Below, one piece after another: positions 1 to 8,628 of a stretch of DNA of 64,000 nt. Under the pieces are notes generated by a model. It made no database searches. It was given only the letters and a program-made list of their open reading frames with translations, and was not told the DNA's origin. Source of the stretch: G963668345 sp965206025 (GTDB taxonomy: Bacteria > Acidobacteriota > Terriglobia > Bryobacterales > UBA6623); the NCBI GenBank assembly GCA_965206025.1, contig CBDBIU010000005.1, forward strand, positions 124,001-188,000, given 5' to 3'. Position numbers and translations under genes: made by a program. The first letter of the stretch is position 1, and each line of letters opens with the position of its first letter.

Positions 1-659
1 TGCCCGTAACGCGAAGGGAACATCCAAATGATGAGGGGAATTGCGATCACCGGGTAGAACTGAACCGCGATGTATACGCGCAGGTCCCCCGCGCCGGCCA
101 GCTCGCTCCCATACCAGTGCAAAACGCTATAGAGACCCAGCAGAACCACAGGCGCGAGCATGATTTTCCCGGCCCGCTTGCTGACAAACTCCGTGACGAC
201 GATCGTGAAAAACGACGTCAGCAGCAGGCTGAAGACCAGGCGGTCCCACACCAGGGTATGGTTGTTCGGGTTCCCATGGTAGTAGGCCGACCCGAAACAG
301 GTGAGGAACTCTCCGACGAAGAAGACGAGGTAGGCCGCGAGTTCCCAGCGCTCGGCAAAGATTTTCGAGAGATCTCTCCGACCCAGCAACCACCAGCAAC
401 CCCATACGCTGATCACCGCGAACGGCAAGTTCGACATCACGTTCCACATGTGCGGGATGCCCAAGATGGACCGCTGATCGGCGAAGTCGTGGTAATTGAG
501 ATTTTGGGCTATAGGCGGCGTCAGCAGGATGCCGACAAAGATCGGAAGACTAAAGCCCAAAAGGATGATCAGGCGCCGACGCCGGCTCCGCGCGGTCAGC
601 GGGCCTGCGGGTTTGGCCGACTTTGTCGCCATAGGCTCCGCCGGGGGATTCGTGTTCAT
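1..659 (-). CDS. Ceramidase-like (CREST superfamily) membrane protein, C-terminus outside the window
   Basis: The minus strand is open from an ATG at 659 to the window edge, about 219 residues, so the C-terminus is missing. After a basic N-terminus there is a hydrophobic segment, then the motif FADQRSILGIPHMWNVMSNL, and later FGSAYYHGNPNNHTLVWDR. These conserved Asp/Ser/His residues between membrane helices match the alkaline ceramidase / CREST family of zinc-dependent integral-membrane amide hydrolases. At least five further hydrophobic helices are visible. The start overlaps the stop of the M24 gene as ATGA, so translation is probably coupled. Family assignment is fairly confident; ceramide as substrate is inference. 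Confidence 0.75.
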   Translation of the reverse strand, partial: MNTNPPAEPMATKSAKPAGPLTARSRRRRLIILLGFSLPIFVGILLTPPIAQNLNYHDFADQRSILGIPHMWNVMSNLPFAVISVWGCWWLLGRRDLSKIFAERWELAAYLVFFVGEFLTCFGSAYYHGNPNNHTLVWDRLVFSLLLTSFFTIVVTEFVSKRAGKIMLAPVVLLGLYSVLHWYGSELAGAGDLRVYIAVQFYPVIAIPLIIWMFPSRYG

Positions 660-1939
660 GACATCGTCTCGCTAACCGCCGATCCGTCGGTTACAGAGGG
701 TAGGGCCGACTTTGCAGTCAACCCCACCTTCCAGCGCACAACTATCCCCTTGAGGCGCGTAAACGGCCTCCAGCCGCTGATGACCAACGAGCTTAGCTCT
801 TGTGGAAAGCGGGTGAGCGTCTCATGACCGTCGTTGGTCACCAGGACGGTATCGGAATGTCGCACGCCGCCGACGCCGGGCAAGTAGATCCCCGGCTCAA
901 CGCTGATCACCATGTTTTCGGCCAACCGGTCTTCGCTGCCTTCGGCTATCCAAGGAGCTTCATGGTTGCCGAGCCCGATCCCATGGCCGGTGCGGTGTAA
1001 GCGTCGGTCTTCGCCGCTGTACCCTTCCTTCCGCAAATAGTCGCTCACGGCCGCATCTACGTCGCTACACGGCACACCGGGTCTGATCATCCCGAACGCG
1101 ACACGGCGGGCCTCGGTCATGGCCGCAAACGCTTCACGCACGTCGGCTGACGGCCGTGCGGTGAAATACGTCCGCTCGCTTTCCGCGGCGTAGCCGTTGA
1201 CGCGGCTGAGCACTAACGCCACGTGCGGCCCCTCGCGGAGGCGGTCGTTGAGGTCAGGAATCGAGTGTGGCATGGCGCTGCGGGGTGTCGCCCAGGTGGC
1301 CATCACCACTTTCGTTGTCACCGGATCCCAATCATCAACATCGCGGATGATTTGTAAGGTGACGAGGCGCGTTTGGACAAAACCCTCAGCGACCGTGGCC
1401 CCCCGGTACGAAGCTGCCAGGAGACGGTGAACTCCAAGATCAGCGTAGCGAGCCGCGCGTCGGATGAGGGCGATCTCGGTGCGGGACTTGATCAGCCGCA
1501 GCCGTTCGACCAGCGGCAGGACACGAACCGTGTAGCCCTCTACCGCTTCCGCAATTTCTTGCGGGAGCGTGGGCTCCACCCCAATCTGTTTGGCTTGCCC
1601 GATCAAGTGATGGAGGGCGTCCGGCCACCCGTGACCCGCCGGAGCCGGATATTCCCAATAGGTGCGAATGTCCTGCTCCGTGACCTTGCAGGCTTTCTTC
1701 ATGTGCTCCTGTTCGAGCTTCGGCACTAACAGGATGGAAGCCTGGCGGGGACGGATCAGGAGAAAAAACGGGCGCTCCAGCGGCTCGAATCCGGCGCCTG
1801 TCAGATAGTAGAGGCTGTCCAGGGCCGAGACGATGAACACGTCCAGGCCGGCTTCCGCGACGCCGGTCTGAAGCGATTGCAGGCGCCTTCGATATTCCTT
1901 GGATGAGATTCGGAGCACCCGTCTATCGTTTACTGGCAC
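656..1939 (-). CDS. M24 (Xaa-Pro aminopeptidase / creatinase-like) family protein
   Basis: A creatinase-type N-terminal domain is followed by a pita-bread M24 domain with HRTGHGIGLGNHE and VISVEPGIYLPG. I chose the GTG at 1939 because GGGAGG lies 5 nt upstream; an ATG at 1978 would overlap the previous gene more. Of the five metal ligands expected in aminopeptidase P, only the His and one Glu are kept: the first Asp is absent, the second is replaced in GYAAESERT, and the last Glu is replaced in GVRHSDTVLVT. This resembles creatinase-like, metal-independent members, so peptidase activity should not be assumed. It sits in the operon 3785 to 1 and overlaps the next gene by ATGA. Confidence 0.85.
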   Translation of the reverse strand: MPVNDRRVLRISSKEYRRRLQSLQTGVAEAGLDVFIVSALDSLYYLTGAGFEPLERPFFLLIRPRQASILLVPKLEQEHMKKACKVTEQDIRTYWEYPAPAGHGWPDALHHLIGQAKQIGVEPTLPQEIAEAVEGYTVRVLPLVERLRLIKSRTEIALIRRAARYADLGVHRLLAASYRGATVAEGFVQTRLVTLQIIRDVDDWDPVTTKVVMATWATPRSAMPHSIPDLNDRLREGPHVALVLSRVNGYAAESERTYFTARPSADVREAFAAMTEARRVAFGMIRPGVPCSDVDAAVSDYLRKEGYSGEDRRLHRTGHGIGLGNHEAPWIAEGSEDRLAENMVISVEPGIYLPGVGGVRHSDTVLVTNDGHETLTRFPQELSSLVISGWRPFTRLKGIVVRWKVGLTAKSALPSVTDGSAVSETMS

Positions 1940-2415
1940 CTTTGCCTCCCGGCGCCCACAACATAGGCGGCTAGGCAAAGAGCGGCGAAAACACTGAGAG
2001 CCGGAAAAGGCAGCAGGTATTTGGCCGGCGCGTAGACGGCGGCGATCACGAGCACGAGGGGCAGGAAGATATTGCCGAAATTCATGGCTTGCGCGGCGTG
2101 ACGCGCGGCCCGGGGCGAATCCCCGGAGTTAAACAGCTCCCGCACCAGCAAAAGGTTCAGTATGCCGATTCCGAAACAAGCGATGTGCCCTAGCCGCAGC
2201 AGCCGCCGCGCAGTGTCCGTGTAATCACCGATGAAGTTCGGCGGAGCGACGGGGCCGTCAAAAGACCACAGACCCATGATAAGGCCGAGGGCCGCCCCGC
2301 AGGCCATACCCGTCCACGCTACGACCCGGTTGAGATGGCCCATTGCGTAAACCCGTGCCTGCGAACGCCCAGGGGCGCGGACAACGCCGTCAATTGTTGT
2401 CGGAGTGCTGGACAT
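1930..2415 (-). CDS. Small four-helix membrane protein
   Basis: About 161 residues with four hydrophobic segments (roughly residues 28-50, 69-90, 107-125 and 130-155 from the chosen start). I do not recognise the family. The ATG at 2415 has AGGAG 8 nt upstream; an alternative ATG at 2448 overlaps the radical SAM stop as ATGA, so either start keeps it in the same transcript. It lies between the radical SAM and M24 genes and next to a membrane ceramidase homologue, which suggests a membrane-lipid theme for the operon. That theme is inference only. Confidence 0.7.
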   Translation of the reverse strand: MSSTPTTIDGVVRAPGRSQARVYAMGHLNRVVAWTGMACGAALGLIMGLWSFDGPVAPPNFIGDYTDTARRLLRLGHIACFGIGILNLLLVRELFNSGDSPRAARHAAQAMNFGNIFLPLVLVIAAVYAPAKYLLPFPALSVFAALCLAAYVVGAGRQRCQ

Positions 2416-2444
2416 ATCGTTTGCTCCTGACATACGGTCCGGCG

Positions 2445-3785
2445 TCATGCCGTCGCGCCTACGCGCCGCCGCCCGTAGCATTCCTTTCGAATCTGCTTTC
2501 TCCTAGCGGACTGCCGCGGGGAGTAGAGATCGCGCATCAGGCCGCGAAAGCCGTCCTCGAGCTCGTCGGCGCTCATCTGCTTCGGGCGATAGGTCACGTC
2601 GAAGAGCGTGCACGAGTCCCAGAAGATCGGCTTCAGTAACCGTCCCTCGGACTGGAGTCTGTTGTATAGCCCCGTGCCGGGGAACGGGGTCAGGATGGTG
2701 ATTTGGACCTCCGACAACCCGCTGGCCTGAACAAACTCCCTTGTCCTGTCGAACACCTGCAAATCGTCCTGGTCGAATCCAAGGACGAAGCAGCCGTTGA
2801 CGGTAATCCCATAAGACTGAATCTTGCGGATCTTGGCGCTGTAGCCGGCGAGCTGGCTCTGCTTCCAGCGCCGGCTGTCGATAGGGCCGAGGGCGGCCGG
2901 GTCCACCGACTCCAGTCCGACGAGAACCTGCGCACAACCGGAAAGGGCCAGCAATTCGAGAAGCTCATCATCGTCAGCCACCGAGAGATCGGTTTCCGTA
3001 AACCATCGGATTCGGTACTGGGCGAACAGCCGCGCCAACTCGCGAGCCCACTTCTTGGAGACGAAAGTATTGTCGTCCGCCAGTTCGATAAAGGGCTTGG
3101 GCCAAATGTCGAGAATTGCTTCCAGCTCGCGCCGTACCTGGGCAAGCGGCTTGATCTTGTAGGGCGAAATGAGCCGCGACGCGCCACAGAACTCGCAGTC
3201 CAACGGGCAACCCCGGCTCGTCTGGAGTGTGAGCCGGTTGTAGCGGCCGACGTCGAGCATGTTGTAACGGGGGACCCGAGCCTGCGCGAGATCAAAGCGC
3301 CGCTGGCTTCCCATTGATGAATACCGCGGACGCAGAGCGCCGGTTTCGAAGTCGGAGAGCAGCTCCGGCCAGAGCAGTTCTGCTTCGCCCACCACGATGG
3401 CGTCCGCGTGGGCCAGGGCCTCCTCCGGAAGTGCCGTGACGTGGAGGCCTCCCAGCACGACCGTAACACCGGCTTCTCGAAGCTGATCGGCGATTTCGTA
3501 AGCGTCGAGAATACGCGCCGTGAGAGCCGAGATGGCGACGATGTCGTAGCCGGCGGCGGCAATCTGAGCAGCAGCGCCGTCAGTGAGCTCGTCGATCTCC
3601 CGGTATTCCACCTCCCAGTTCTCCGGCGTGTGAGCGGCCAGCGTCAGCAAAGAAAGAGTCGGCAGCGAGGCGATGACTTGCCCTCGTTCGATAAAGCCAG
3701 GCAAGGTCATACCAAGCCGCCGCAGCTCGTCGCTTTTCACCCGCACACCGCTCATGGCTAGCAATAGGACTCGACGTGTTTTCAT
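2445..3785 (-). CDS. B12-binding-domain radical SAM protein
   Basis: 446 residues. Residues 1-150 form a cobalamin-binding-like Rossmann domain (VVLGGLHVTALPEEAL, then DAIVVGEAE) without a clear DxHxxG ligand motif. The radical SAM core begins near residue 185 with Cys193, Cys197 and Cys200 (CPLDCEFC), the expected CxxxCxxC cluster site, and continues with LADDNTF, LVGLES and TPFPGTGLYN. ATG start with GGAGG 8 nt upstream. It is the first gene of a four-gene minus-strand operon. Members of this B12/radical SAM group include methyltransferases acting on unactivated carbons, such as hopanoid and lipid modification enzymes; the substrate here is unknown. Confidence 0.85.
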   Translation of the reverse strand: MKTRRVLLLAMSGVRVKSDELRRLGMTLPGFIERGQVIASLPTLSLLTLAAHTPENWEVEYREIDELTDGAAAQIAAAGYDIVAISALTARILDAYEIADQLREAGVTVVLGGLHVTALPEEALAHADAIVVGEAELLWPELLSDFETGALRPRYSSMGSQRRFDLAQARVPRYNMLDVGRYNRLTLQTSRGCPLDCEFCGASRLISPYKIKPLAQVRRELEAILDIWPKPFIELADDNTFVSKKWARELARLFAQYRIRWFTETDLSVADDDELLELLALSGCAQVLVGLESVDPAALGPIDSRRWKQSQLAGYSAKIRKIQSYGITVNGCFVLGFDQDDLQVFDRTREFVQASGLSEVQITILTPFPGTGLYNRLQSEGRLLKPIFWDSCTLFDVTYRPKQMSADELEDGFRGLMRDLYSPRQSARRKQIRKECYGRRRVGATA

Positions 3786-3884
3786 CGGACGTTCCTCCGT
3801 GTTCTGAAAACGAGTTTACGGGCGGACGCCGGAAGCGAAAACCCATGGCGTGACAGTTTCTGAAGTGTCACAATGCGGAAGATC

Positions 3885-3980
3885 GCGAAAAATAGGGTAC
3901 AGCCGGCCAATTCGCTTCAGGCTAAGTGCTTTTTCCCGGGCCATGACGGGGAGCGAATTCGTGGCAGCCCCAATTTTTCG
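3885..3980 (-). repeat. Palindromic interspersed repeat, family 1, copy A
   Basis: An imperfect palindrome of about 96 bp with inner arms around AATTCGCT and AGCGAATT, and outer arms around AAAATAGGGTACAGCC and GGCAGCCCCAATTTTT. Related copies lie at 16033-16627 (split by a MITE), 51441-51574 and 57251-57340. It sits in the divergent intergenic space between the radical SAM operon and the GntR gene and could form a strong hairpin. No coding potential. Confidence 0.75.
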
Positions 3981-4061
3981 ATCCTGCATGATTGTCGACA
4001 CGGGGAGCTAGCCGAGAGCCGGGTTTCGATCTGGCCCGCCGAGGGTGCCGGCTAACCAAGG

Positions 4062-5006
4062 GTGCTGGGAATGGACATTCGCATCAGCAAAGAAAGCGAA
4101 GTCGCGGTTCACGAGCAACTGGCGGCACAGATTGTCCTCTCGATCGGCACCGGCCAGTTGCAGCCCGGCGATCCGCTGCCGAGCGTCCGCGCACTGGCCC
4201 TGAGGCTAAAAATTCATCGCAACACGGTCAATCAGGCCTACCAAGACCCGGTTCTCCAGAGGCTGGTTGTGAAACGCCGCGGCAGCTCTTTGGTCGTGCG
4301 TTCTCATTCGGAGCAACAGCGCGTGACGGCGGCAGGGGCGAAAGGTTTGGACGAATTGATTGACGCGACGGTGAGTACGGCGCAGCGTGAAGGCTACTCG
4401 CTTCGGCAGCTCAGCGAGCGTTTTCAACAGCGCATGCTCGAAGGGCCGCCCGACCACTTGCTTGTCGTTTCCGACGACGCCGGCCTGCGCGTGCTCATCC
4501 CCATGGAGATCAAGGATAGGTTTCACATCCCCATCAAAGCGTGTTCGCCGGATGATTTAACATCGAATCGAATCCGGGCGGTCGGCGCGCTCGTCATTTG
4601 CGCTCCCGGCCACGTCGAGCAGATAAAGCCGCTGCTGCCCACGAAACGCGCGCTCGTTCCGATCACGTATTCCTCGGCCGACGAGCACATAGAAACGATT
4701 CGCAGTCTGACCGAGCCGTCCTTGATAGCGCTCGTATCCGTCAGCCGGTACTTTCTTGAAGTGGCGCGCGCGGTTCTTGCTCCCGTCGCCGGTCAAAGGC
4801 ACTCATTGCAGGAATACCTGCTGACCTCTGCACGGGACGAATTCAGGGGAGCTGCCGACGTTTTCCTTTGTGACTTGATGGCCGAGCGTGTCGTGCGTAC
4901 TCAGGTGAATGGAAAGAACGTCCTGCCCTACCGCGCTATTTCAGACGCCTGCCTGGAGCAGCTTGCCCGCATGCTGGCCGGTTCGGTGGAAACGGCCGAA
5001 GCCTGA
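4062..5006 (+). CDS. GntR-family transcriptional regulator
   Basis: About 314 residues. Residues 8-75 form a GntR-type winged helix (QLAAQIVLSIGTGQLQPGD, PSVRALALRLKIHRNTVNQ). The rest is an effector-like region with a Rossmann-type alternation (LLVVSDDAG, GALVICAPGH) that does not match the classic FadR, HutC or MocR C-terminal domains; it is closest in arrangement to the YtrA-like short N-terminus with an added C-terminal domain. Possible starts are GTG at 4062 or ATG at 4071. It is divergent from the radical SAM operon, so autoregulation or control of that operon is plausible but unproven. A MITE lies 93 bp downstream. Confidence 0.85.
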   Translation: MLGMDIRISKESEVAVHEQLAAQIVLSIGTGQLQPGDPLPSVRALALRLKIHRNTVNQAYQDPVLQRLVVKRRGSSLVVRSHSEQQRVTAAGAKGLDELIDATVSTAQREGYSLRQLSERFQQRMLEGPPDHLLVVSDDAGLRVLIPMEIKDRFHIPIKACSPDDLTSNRIRAVGALVICAPGHVEQIKPLLPTKRALVPITYSSADEHIETIRSLTEPSLIALVSVSRYFLEVARAVLAPVAGQRHSLQEYLLTSARDEFRGAADVFLCDLMAERVVRTQVNGKNVLPYRAISDACLEQLARMLAGSVETAEA

Positions 5007-5098
5007 CCCGGCGAGCCGGCGCGATCGAAGGCCTTGTGTTCGACTCGGGGGAAAGCCGTCGGATTTCCTCTCCGGGGGCCGATCAAGTTAACTTATGA

Positions 5099-5554
5099 GG
5101 CTCTTCTGGGATTTTAGTGGCTGGCGGCGGTGAGTGACGGATCCCTCGCCACTGTGAGGCCGACCTCCCGGAGCCTGCTTCGGTGCCATTCAAGGGCTTC
5201 GTGACAACTCTACGGCCCCCAAGGCCGGGCGGCGACTGCGTTGGCCAAAAAGAATTACTGATAAACAAAGGGTTACGAGTAGAGCAAGGCTGCTGGCAGG
5301 TAGTCGTACAGTCTCCCGAAGGCTGTGAAATGCGGATCCACAACTGTCATCCAGTGGCCACACTCAAAGAGATAACTCCCTGTTTATCAGTGTCTTATTC
5401 CCTTTACGAGTTGCCCACGACCGGACTGGCGTGTAGGGTATTTGGGGATTTCTTGGCCGCCTTTTGGGCTCCGATGTGACTGCGGGCGACGTCGGGTCGG
5501 CAGGATGGAGGAGCCGGCTACCCGTTGGCCACCCACTAAAAACCCGGAAGAGCC
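5099..5554 (+). mobile_element. 456-bp ISL3-type MITE, copy 1
   Basis: The element starts GGCTCTTCTGGG and ends CCCGGAAGAGCC; the two ends are imperfect inverted repeats of about 26 bp sharing GGCTCTTC and TTTTAGTGG. It is flanked by a perfect 8-bp target duplication ACTTATGA at 5091-5098 and 5555-5562. Inside, ACTGATAAACA at 5257 is inverted at 5381-5391. There is no transposase. GGCTCTT-type ends and 8-bp duplications are typical of ISL3-family elements, so it is probably mobilised in trans. This copy is intergenic, 126 bp before the next gene. Confidence 0.95.
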
Positions 5555-5679
5555 ACTTATGATTGCCCGGATCGCCCAGACCAACCCCACACCGGCGGCA
5601 ATCGCCTGCTTGTTTTGTCACGCTAAAATAAACGGGGCTGCTTCGGACACATATTCCGTCGACGAACCCGATCTATCTG

Positions 5680-6933
5680 GTGTCACAAGCGCCAAAAATT
5701 TCGCTTGCTTTGTCTTCCGCCGCCCTGGCACTGGCGGTGGCGGCCGGGAATGCGCAGAGCTTGGTGCGCTCGGCTATCGTCGGGGAGCCGCTTCACCTGT
5801 ACAACACCGACAAAGCCGTTCTCTCGTCCGGGCAGCGCCGCACCGACTTCCCTTGTTCGGTGACGCCTCTCCCGCCTCAGCTCGAGTTTGACCTGGAGTT
5901 CCTTGCCGGGTATCGTCTCAAAATCCCCCTCAGCGCTTTGGCGGGCGAGGGGACGGCGATCCGGGTCCTGTTTCGAGTGCGACCGTTGAACGAACGGCAG
6001 CGCGACTACTACTTCTCCGATCGCTACGCCGTTCCGCCCATTGAAGAAGAAAAGAGCGGGGATGTTACCGTCGTCGGGAGGTACAAGCTCGGACCGGGCC
6101 GCTATCAGCTGGATTGGCTGATGCGCGACGGTGCGGAGAGGGTGTGTTCGACTCGCTGGCGGGTTAAGACACCTTCCTTGGAAGACCTTGACGGTCTGGC
6201 GGCGACCGGCGTGCCTCATTTCGTCGGCGCTCACCAGGAAGAGATCTTCGAGGAGGACCCTCCCGTGCCGCGGGCGCGACCGGGGAATCTGCTGCATCTC
6301 AAGCTTCTGGTGAACTTTACGCCCACTGATTTCGGTCAGTTCCTGCTGCGAGAATACGACCTGCGGAACATCGTTTCCATACTTCGAGCCGTCGCCCACG
6401 AGCCCCGCTTCGGAACCTTTAGCCTGGCTGCTTTCAACCTGCAGGAAGAGCGCCTCATCTTCGAAGAACGGAATGTCCCGAGGATCGACTTTCCTTCCCT
6501 CGGCGACGCGGTCCGATCCATCCGCGGCGACGTGGTTGACGTCACTCAGTTAGAGGACCCCCGAAGCGGCGTCCACTTCTTGACCGAACTTCTTCAGGGC
6601 CACCTTGGAGCGCAAGATCCCGAGCCCGACGCGGTGATTATTATCGGCCCTAAAATCTCGCTGCAAGAGCGAATCTCCCGCAAGGCGCTTCGCGCGGCCG
6701 GGCGCGTGAATTGCCCCGTTTTCTACCTGGTCTACGATCGGACACCGCAAGCGCATCCCTGGCGGGACCCCATCACCAACGCCCTTAGAATCTATAAAGG
6801 CCGGGAATATCCCATCGCCGCGCCGAAAGATCTCGGGCGCGCTATGAACAGCATGATCGGTCAGGTCATCGCCAAGGCGGCAGCCGTCCCGAGCCTTGAG
6901 CGGCCGGGCGGTTCCGGGGCGGACCGAAAGTGA
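5680..6933 (+). CDS. Exported protein of an acidobacterial conserved family
   Basis: 417 residues, GTG start, with an N-terminal signal-like segment (residues 8-26). The C-terminal half carries LKLLVNFTPTDFGQF, SILRAVAHEPRFGTFSLAAF, a PDAVIIIGPKISL strand and VFYLVYDRTPQAHPWRD. I recognise this block as the conserved core of a family common in Acidobacteriota genomes; the order of strands resembles a von Willebrand A-like domain but I see no clear MIDAS motif. Function unknown. It supports the taxonomic assignment. The MITE upstream may have displaced its promoter. Confidence 0.85.
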   Translation: MSQAPKISLALSSAALALAVAAGNAQSLVRSAIVGEPLHLYNTDKAVLSSGQRRTDFPCSVTPLPPQLEFDLEFLAGYRLKIPLSALAGEGTAIRVLFRVRPLNERQRDYYFSDRYAVPPIEEEKSGDVTVVGRYKLGPGRYQLDWLMRDGAERVCSTRWRVKTPSLEDLDGLAATGVPHFVGAHQEEIFEEDPPVPRARPGNLLHLKLLVNFTPTDFGQFLLREYDLRNIVSILRAVAHEPRFGTFSLAAFNLQEERLIFEERNVPRIDFPSLGDAVRSIRGDVVDVTQLEDPRSGVHFLTELLQGHLGAQDPEPDAVIIIGPKISLQERISRKALRAAGRVNCPVFYLVYDRTPQAHPWRDPITNALRIYKGREYPIAAPKDLGRAMNSMIGQVIAKAAAVPSLERPGGSGADRK

Positions 6934-7005
6934 CACCGGCTTACAGGGCCGATACGACCGGTTCGAGGCCCAGGGGCTGTTCGCTTTTCTCTTGCTCGCC
7001 CAGAC

Positions 7006-8166
7006 TCACCGGCTGCCAGTCATTGCCGCCAGCTTGTCTTTGCCGTCGGTCAGCCATTCCAGGTTGAATCGCGCGAAGGTGATTTTCTCGTAAGGACCCT
7101 GGTCGCCCCGCTCGTACAGGCAACCGATCGTCAGATCCTGCAAGACCGTCAGGGAGGAGTAGGCGGACGGCCCGGGGTAAAGCTGTTTGCCGATGGGCCA
7201 GGTCTTGCCCTCGTCGTAGCTGAGGCGCGCGGTCATGTTGTCGCGCTCTAAGCTCGCCGGATTCAGGAAGACGAGCCGACTCTTGGGATAGTGCAAGCCG
7301 TCGGTGTGGACGATCAAGCTGCCCTGGCAGCGCGGCTCGATAAGAGCGGGATCTTCGGTCATCTCCGACCAGCTCATCCCACCGTCGCTGCTGCGGGCAA
7401 TCTTGCGTCGATTGCCGGTCGCGCCTCTCATGTTGAGCAGCAAGGAGCCGTCATCGAGCTCGACCACGTGGGTTTCGTTCGTATTCCAAGGCCCTTTCGC
7501 TTCGCCGCCCATTTGCCAGGTTTTCCCGTGGTCATCGCTGTAGCTCAAAAACACGACCGAGCGCCCGTCGCCCGCCGTGTAGTAGCGAGGAATGACGAGG
7601 CGGCCGGACCGCGTTTGGATTCCCGTACCGGGGCCGGGGGAGCCGGCGCGCCACTCGGGCTTCTTGACCATGGCCGTAATGTCGATGGGCTCGGACCAAG
7701 TCTCTCCGTCGTCATCGCTCTTGACGGCCCAGTACATGAAGGTGTCTCCGGTAAGCCCAGGCTCCGCGTTGGCGCTGCCGATCCCGGTGGGACAGTACAC
7801 GGAGAACACCCAGATCGTCCCCGTCCGGCGATCGACCAAGCCGCAGGAATCCGCCACCGCCCCTTCGCCGGCGTCCACGAGCAGCTGGAGCGGCCCCCAA
7901 GTCTTGCCGCCGTCGAAACTGCGCTTCAGCGCCAAATCGATGTTATTGGGGGGATCGCCCTCTTGCTCCACCCGGGCGTCGCAAAACGCCAGAAGGGTGC
8001 CCTCGTTCGACGTCACGAGCACGGGGATGCGGTATTCGAAGATGCCATCCTGACCGCCGACAAAAACGTCGGTCTGCTCGAAGATCGCATCGTTTTCGTT
8101 GACCGTCTCTACCTTGTTACACATGAAGCAGGTCACCGCCGCCGCAACCAGCAATATCCTACGCAT
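7006..8166 (-). CDS. Exo-alpha-sialidase (neuraminidase, GH33-like)
   Basis: 386 residues with an N-terminal export signal (MRRILLVAAAVTCFMC; the Cys could be lipidated). The YRIP motif near residue 45 carries the first arginine of the catalytic triad. Five Asp boxes of the form SxDxGxTW follow: SFDGGKTW, SDDDGETW, SDDHGKTW, SSDGGMSW and SYDEGKTW. NETHVVEL and AYSSLTVL near the C-terminus match the nucleophile region, and GCLYERG and FNLEWL complete the six-bladed propeller. It should release terminal sialic acids from glycans outside the cytoplasm. It stands alone, tail to tail with the preceding exported protein. Confidence 0.9.
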   Translation of the reverse strand: MRRILLVAAAVTCFMCNKVETVNENDAIFEQTDVFVGGQDGIFEYRIPVLVTSNEGTLLAFCDARVEQEGDPPNNIDLALKRSFDGGKTWGPLQLLVDAGEGAVADSCGLVDRRTGTIWVFSVYCPTGIGSANAEPGLTGDTFMYWAVKSDDDGETWSEPIDITAMVKKPEWRAGSPGPGTGIQTRSGRLVIPRYYTAGDGRSVVFLSYSDDHGKTWQMGGEAKGPWNTNETHVVELDDGSLLLNMRGATGNRRKIARSSDGGMSWSEMTEDPALIEPRCQGSLIVHTDGLHYPKSRLVFLNPASLERDNMTARLSYDEGKTWPIGKQLYPGPSAYSSLTVLQDLTIGCLYERGDQGPYEKITFARFNLEWLTDGKDKLAAMTGSR

Positions 8167-8628
8167 TGAGCCATTCTCCTCATTGGGGCTTGTCGCCGCG
8201 ACCTCTCAACAGCCTGTGGTCAAAGTGCAATGACGCAAGATGCGGGTAGAGCCGACCTTCCCGAGGGACTGTAGATCGCGGTGTAAATAACTGAATTTAA
8301 TAGTTGTTACGAGAAATTGGCTTCGTTTGGTCATTGCGCTGCACCCATCGTCTCCGGCTATCGGGTTGGTTCGCCGCTGCGATAGTTCGCCGCCGCCCTA
8401 CCGCCGTTCCTGGCACCGCCTACCCGTAGGTCGGTGCATGCAGGCGTCCCGATAGAGCGATCGGTCAGGATTGCTTAACCAGCCGCCAAGCCGTACGGGA
8501 AACCAACTGCAACCCATTGATTACAGGCGAGTTGTTGGGAATTGGGTTCGTTTGGTATTTTTCTCGTTCGACGCGCCGGTCCCCGGGAGGATCATCCCCC
8601 CTTCAGAATAGCGGGCGTGTCAAGCGTC
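8167..8628. other. Intergenic region with an imperfect direct repeat
   Basis: No credible gene. An imperfect direct repeat of about 30 bp is present at 8303-8335 and 8531-8560, sharing GTTGTT and TTCGTTTGGT. The region ends at the 5-bp target duplication GCGTC (8624-8628) of the adjoining insertion sequence. Confidence 0.5.

Noticed and set aside
5183..5479. A 98-codon ORF repeated identically in all four MITE copies, and similar ORFs on the other strand
   Set aside because: It is repeated only because the element is repeated. It has no ribosome site, no domain, and ORFs of similar length occur on the opposite strand.
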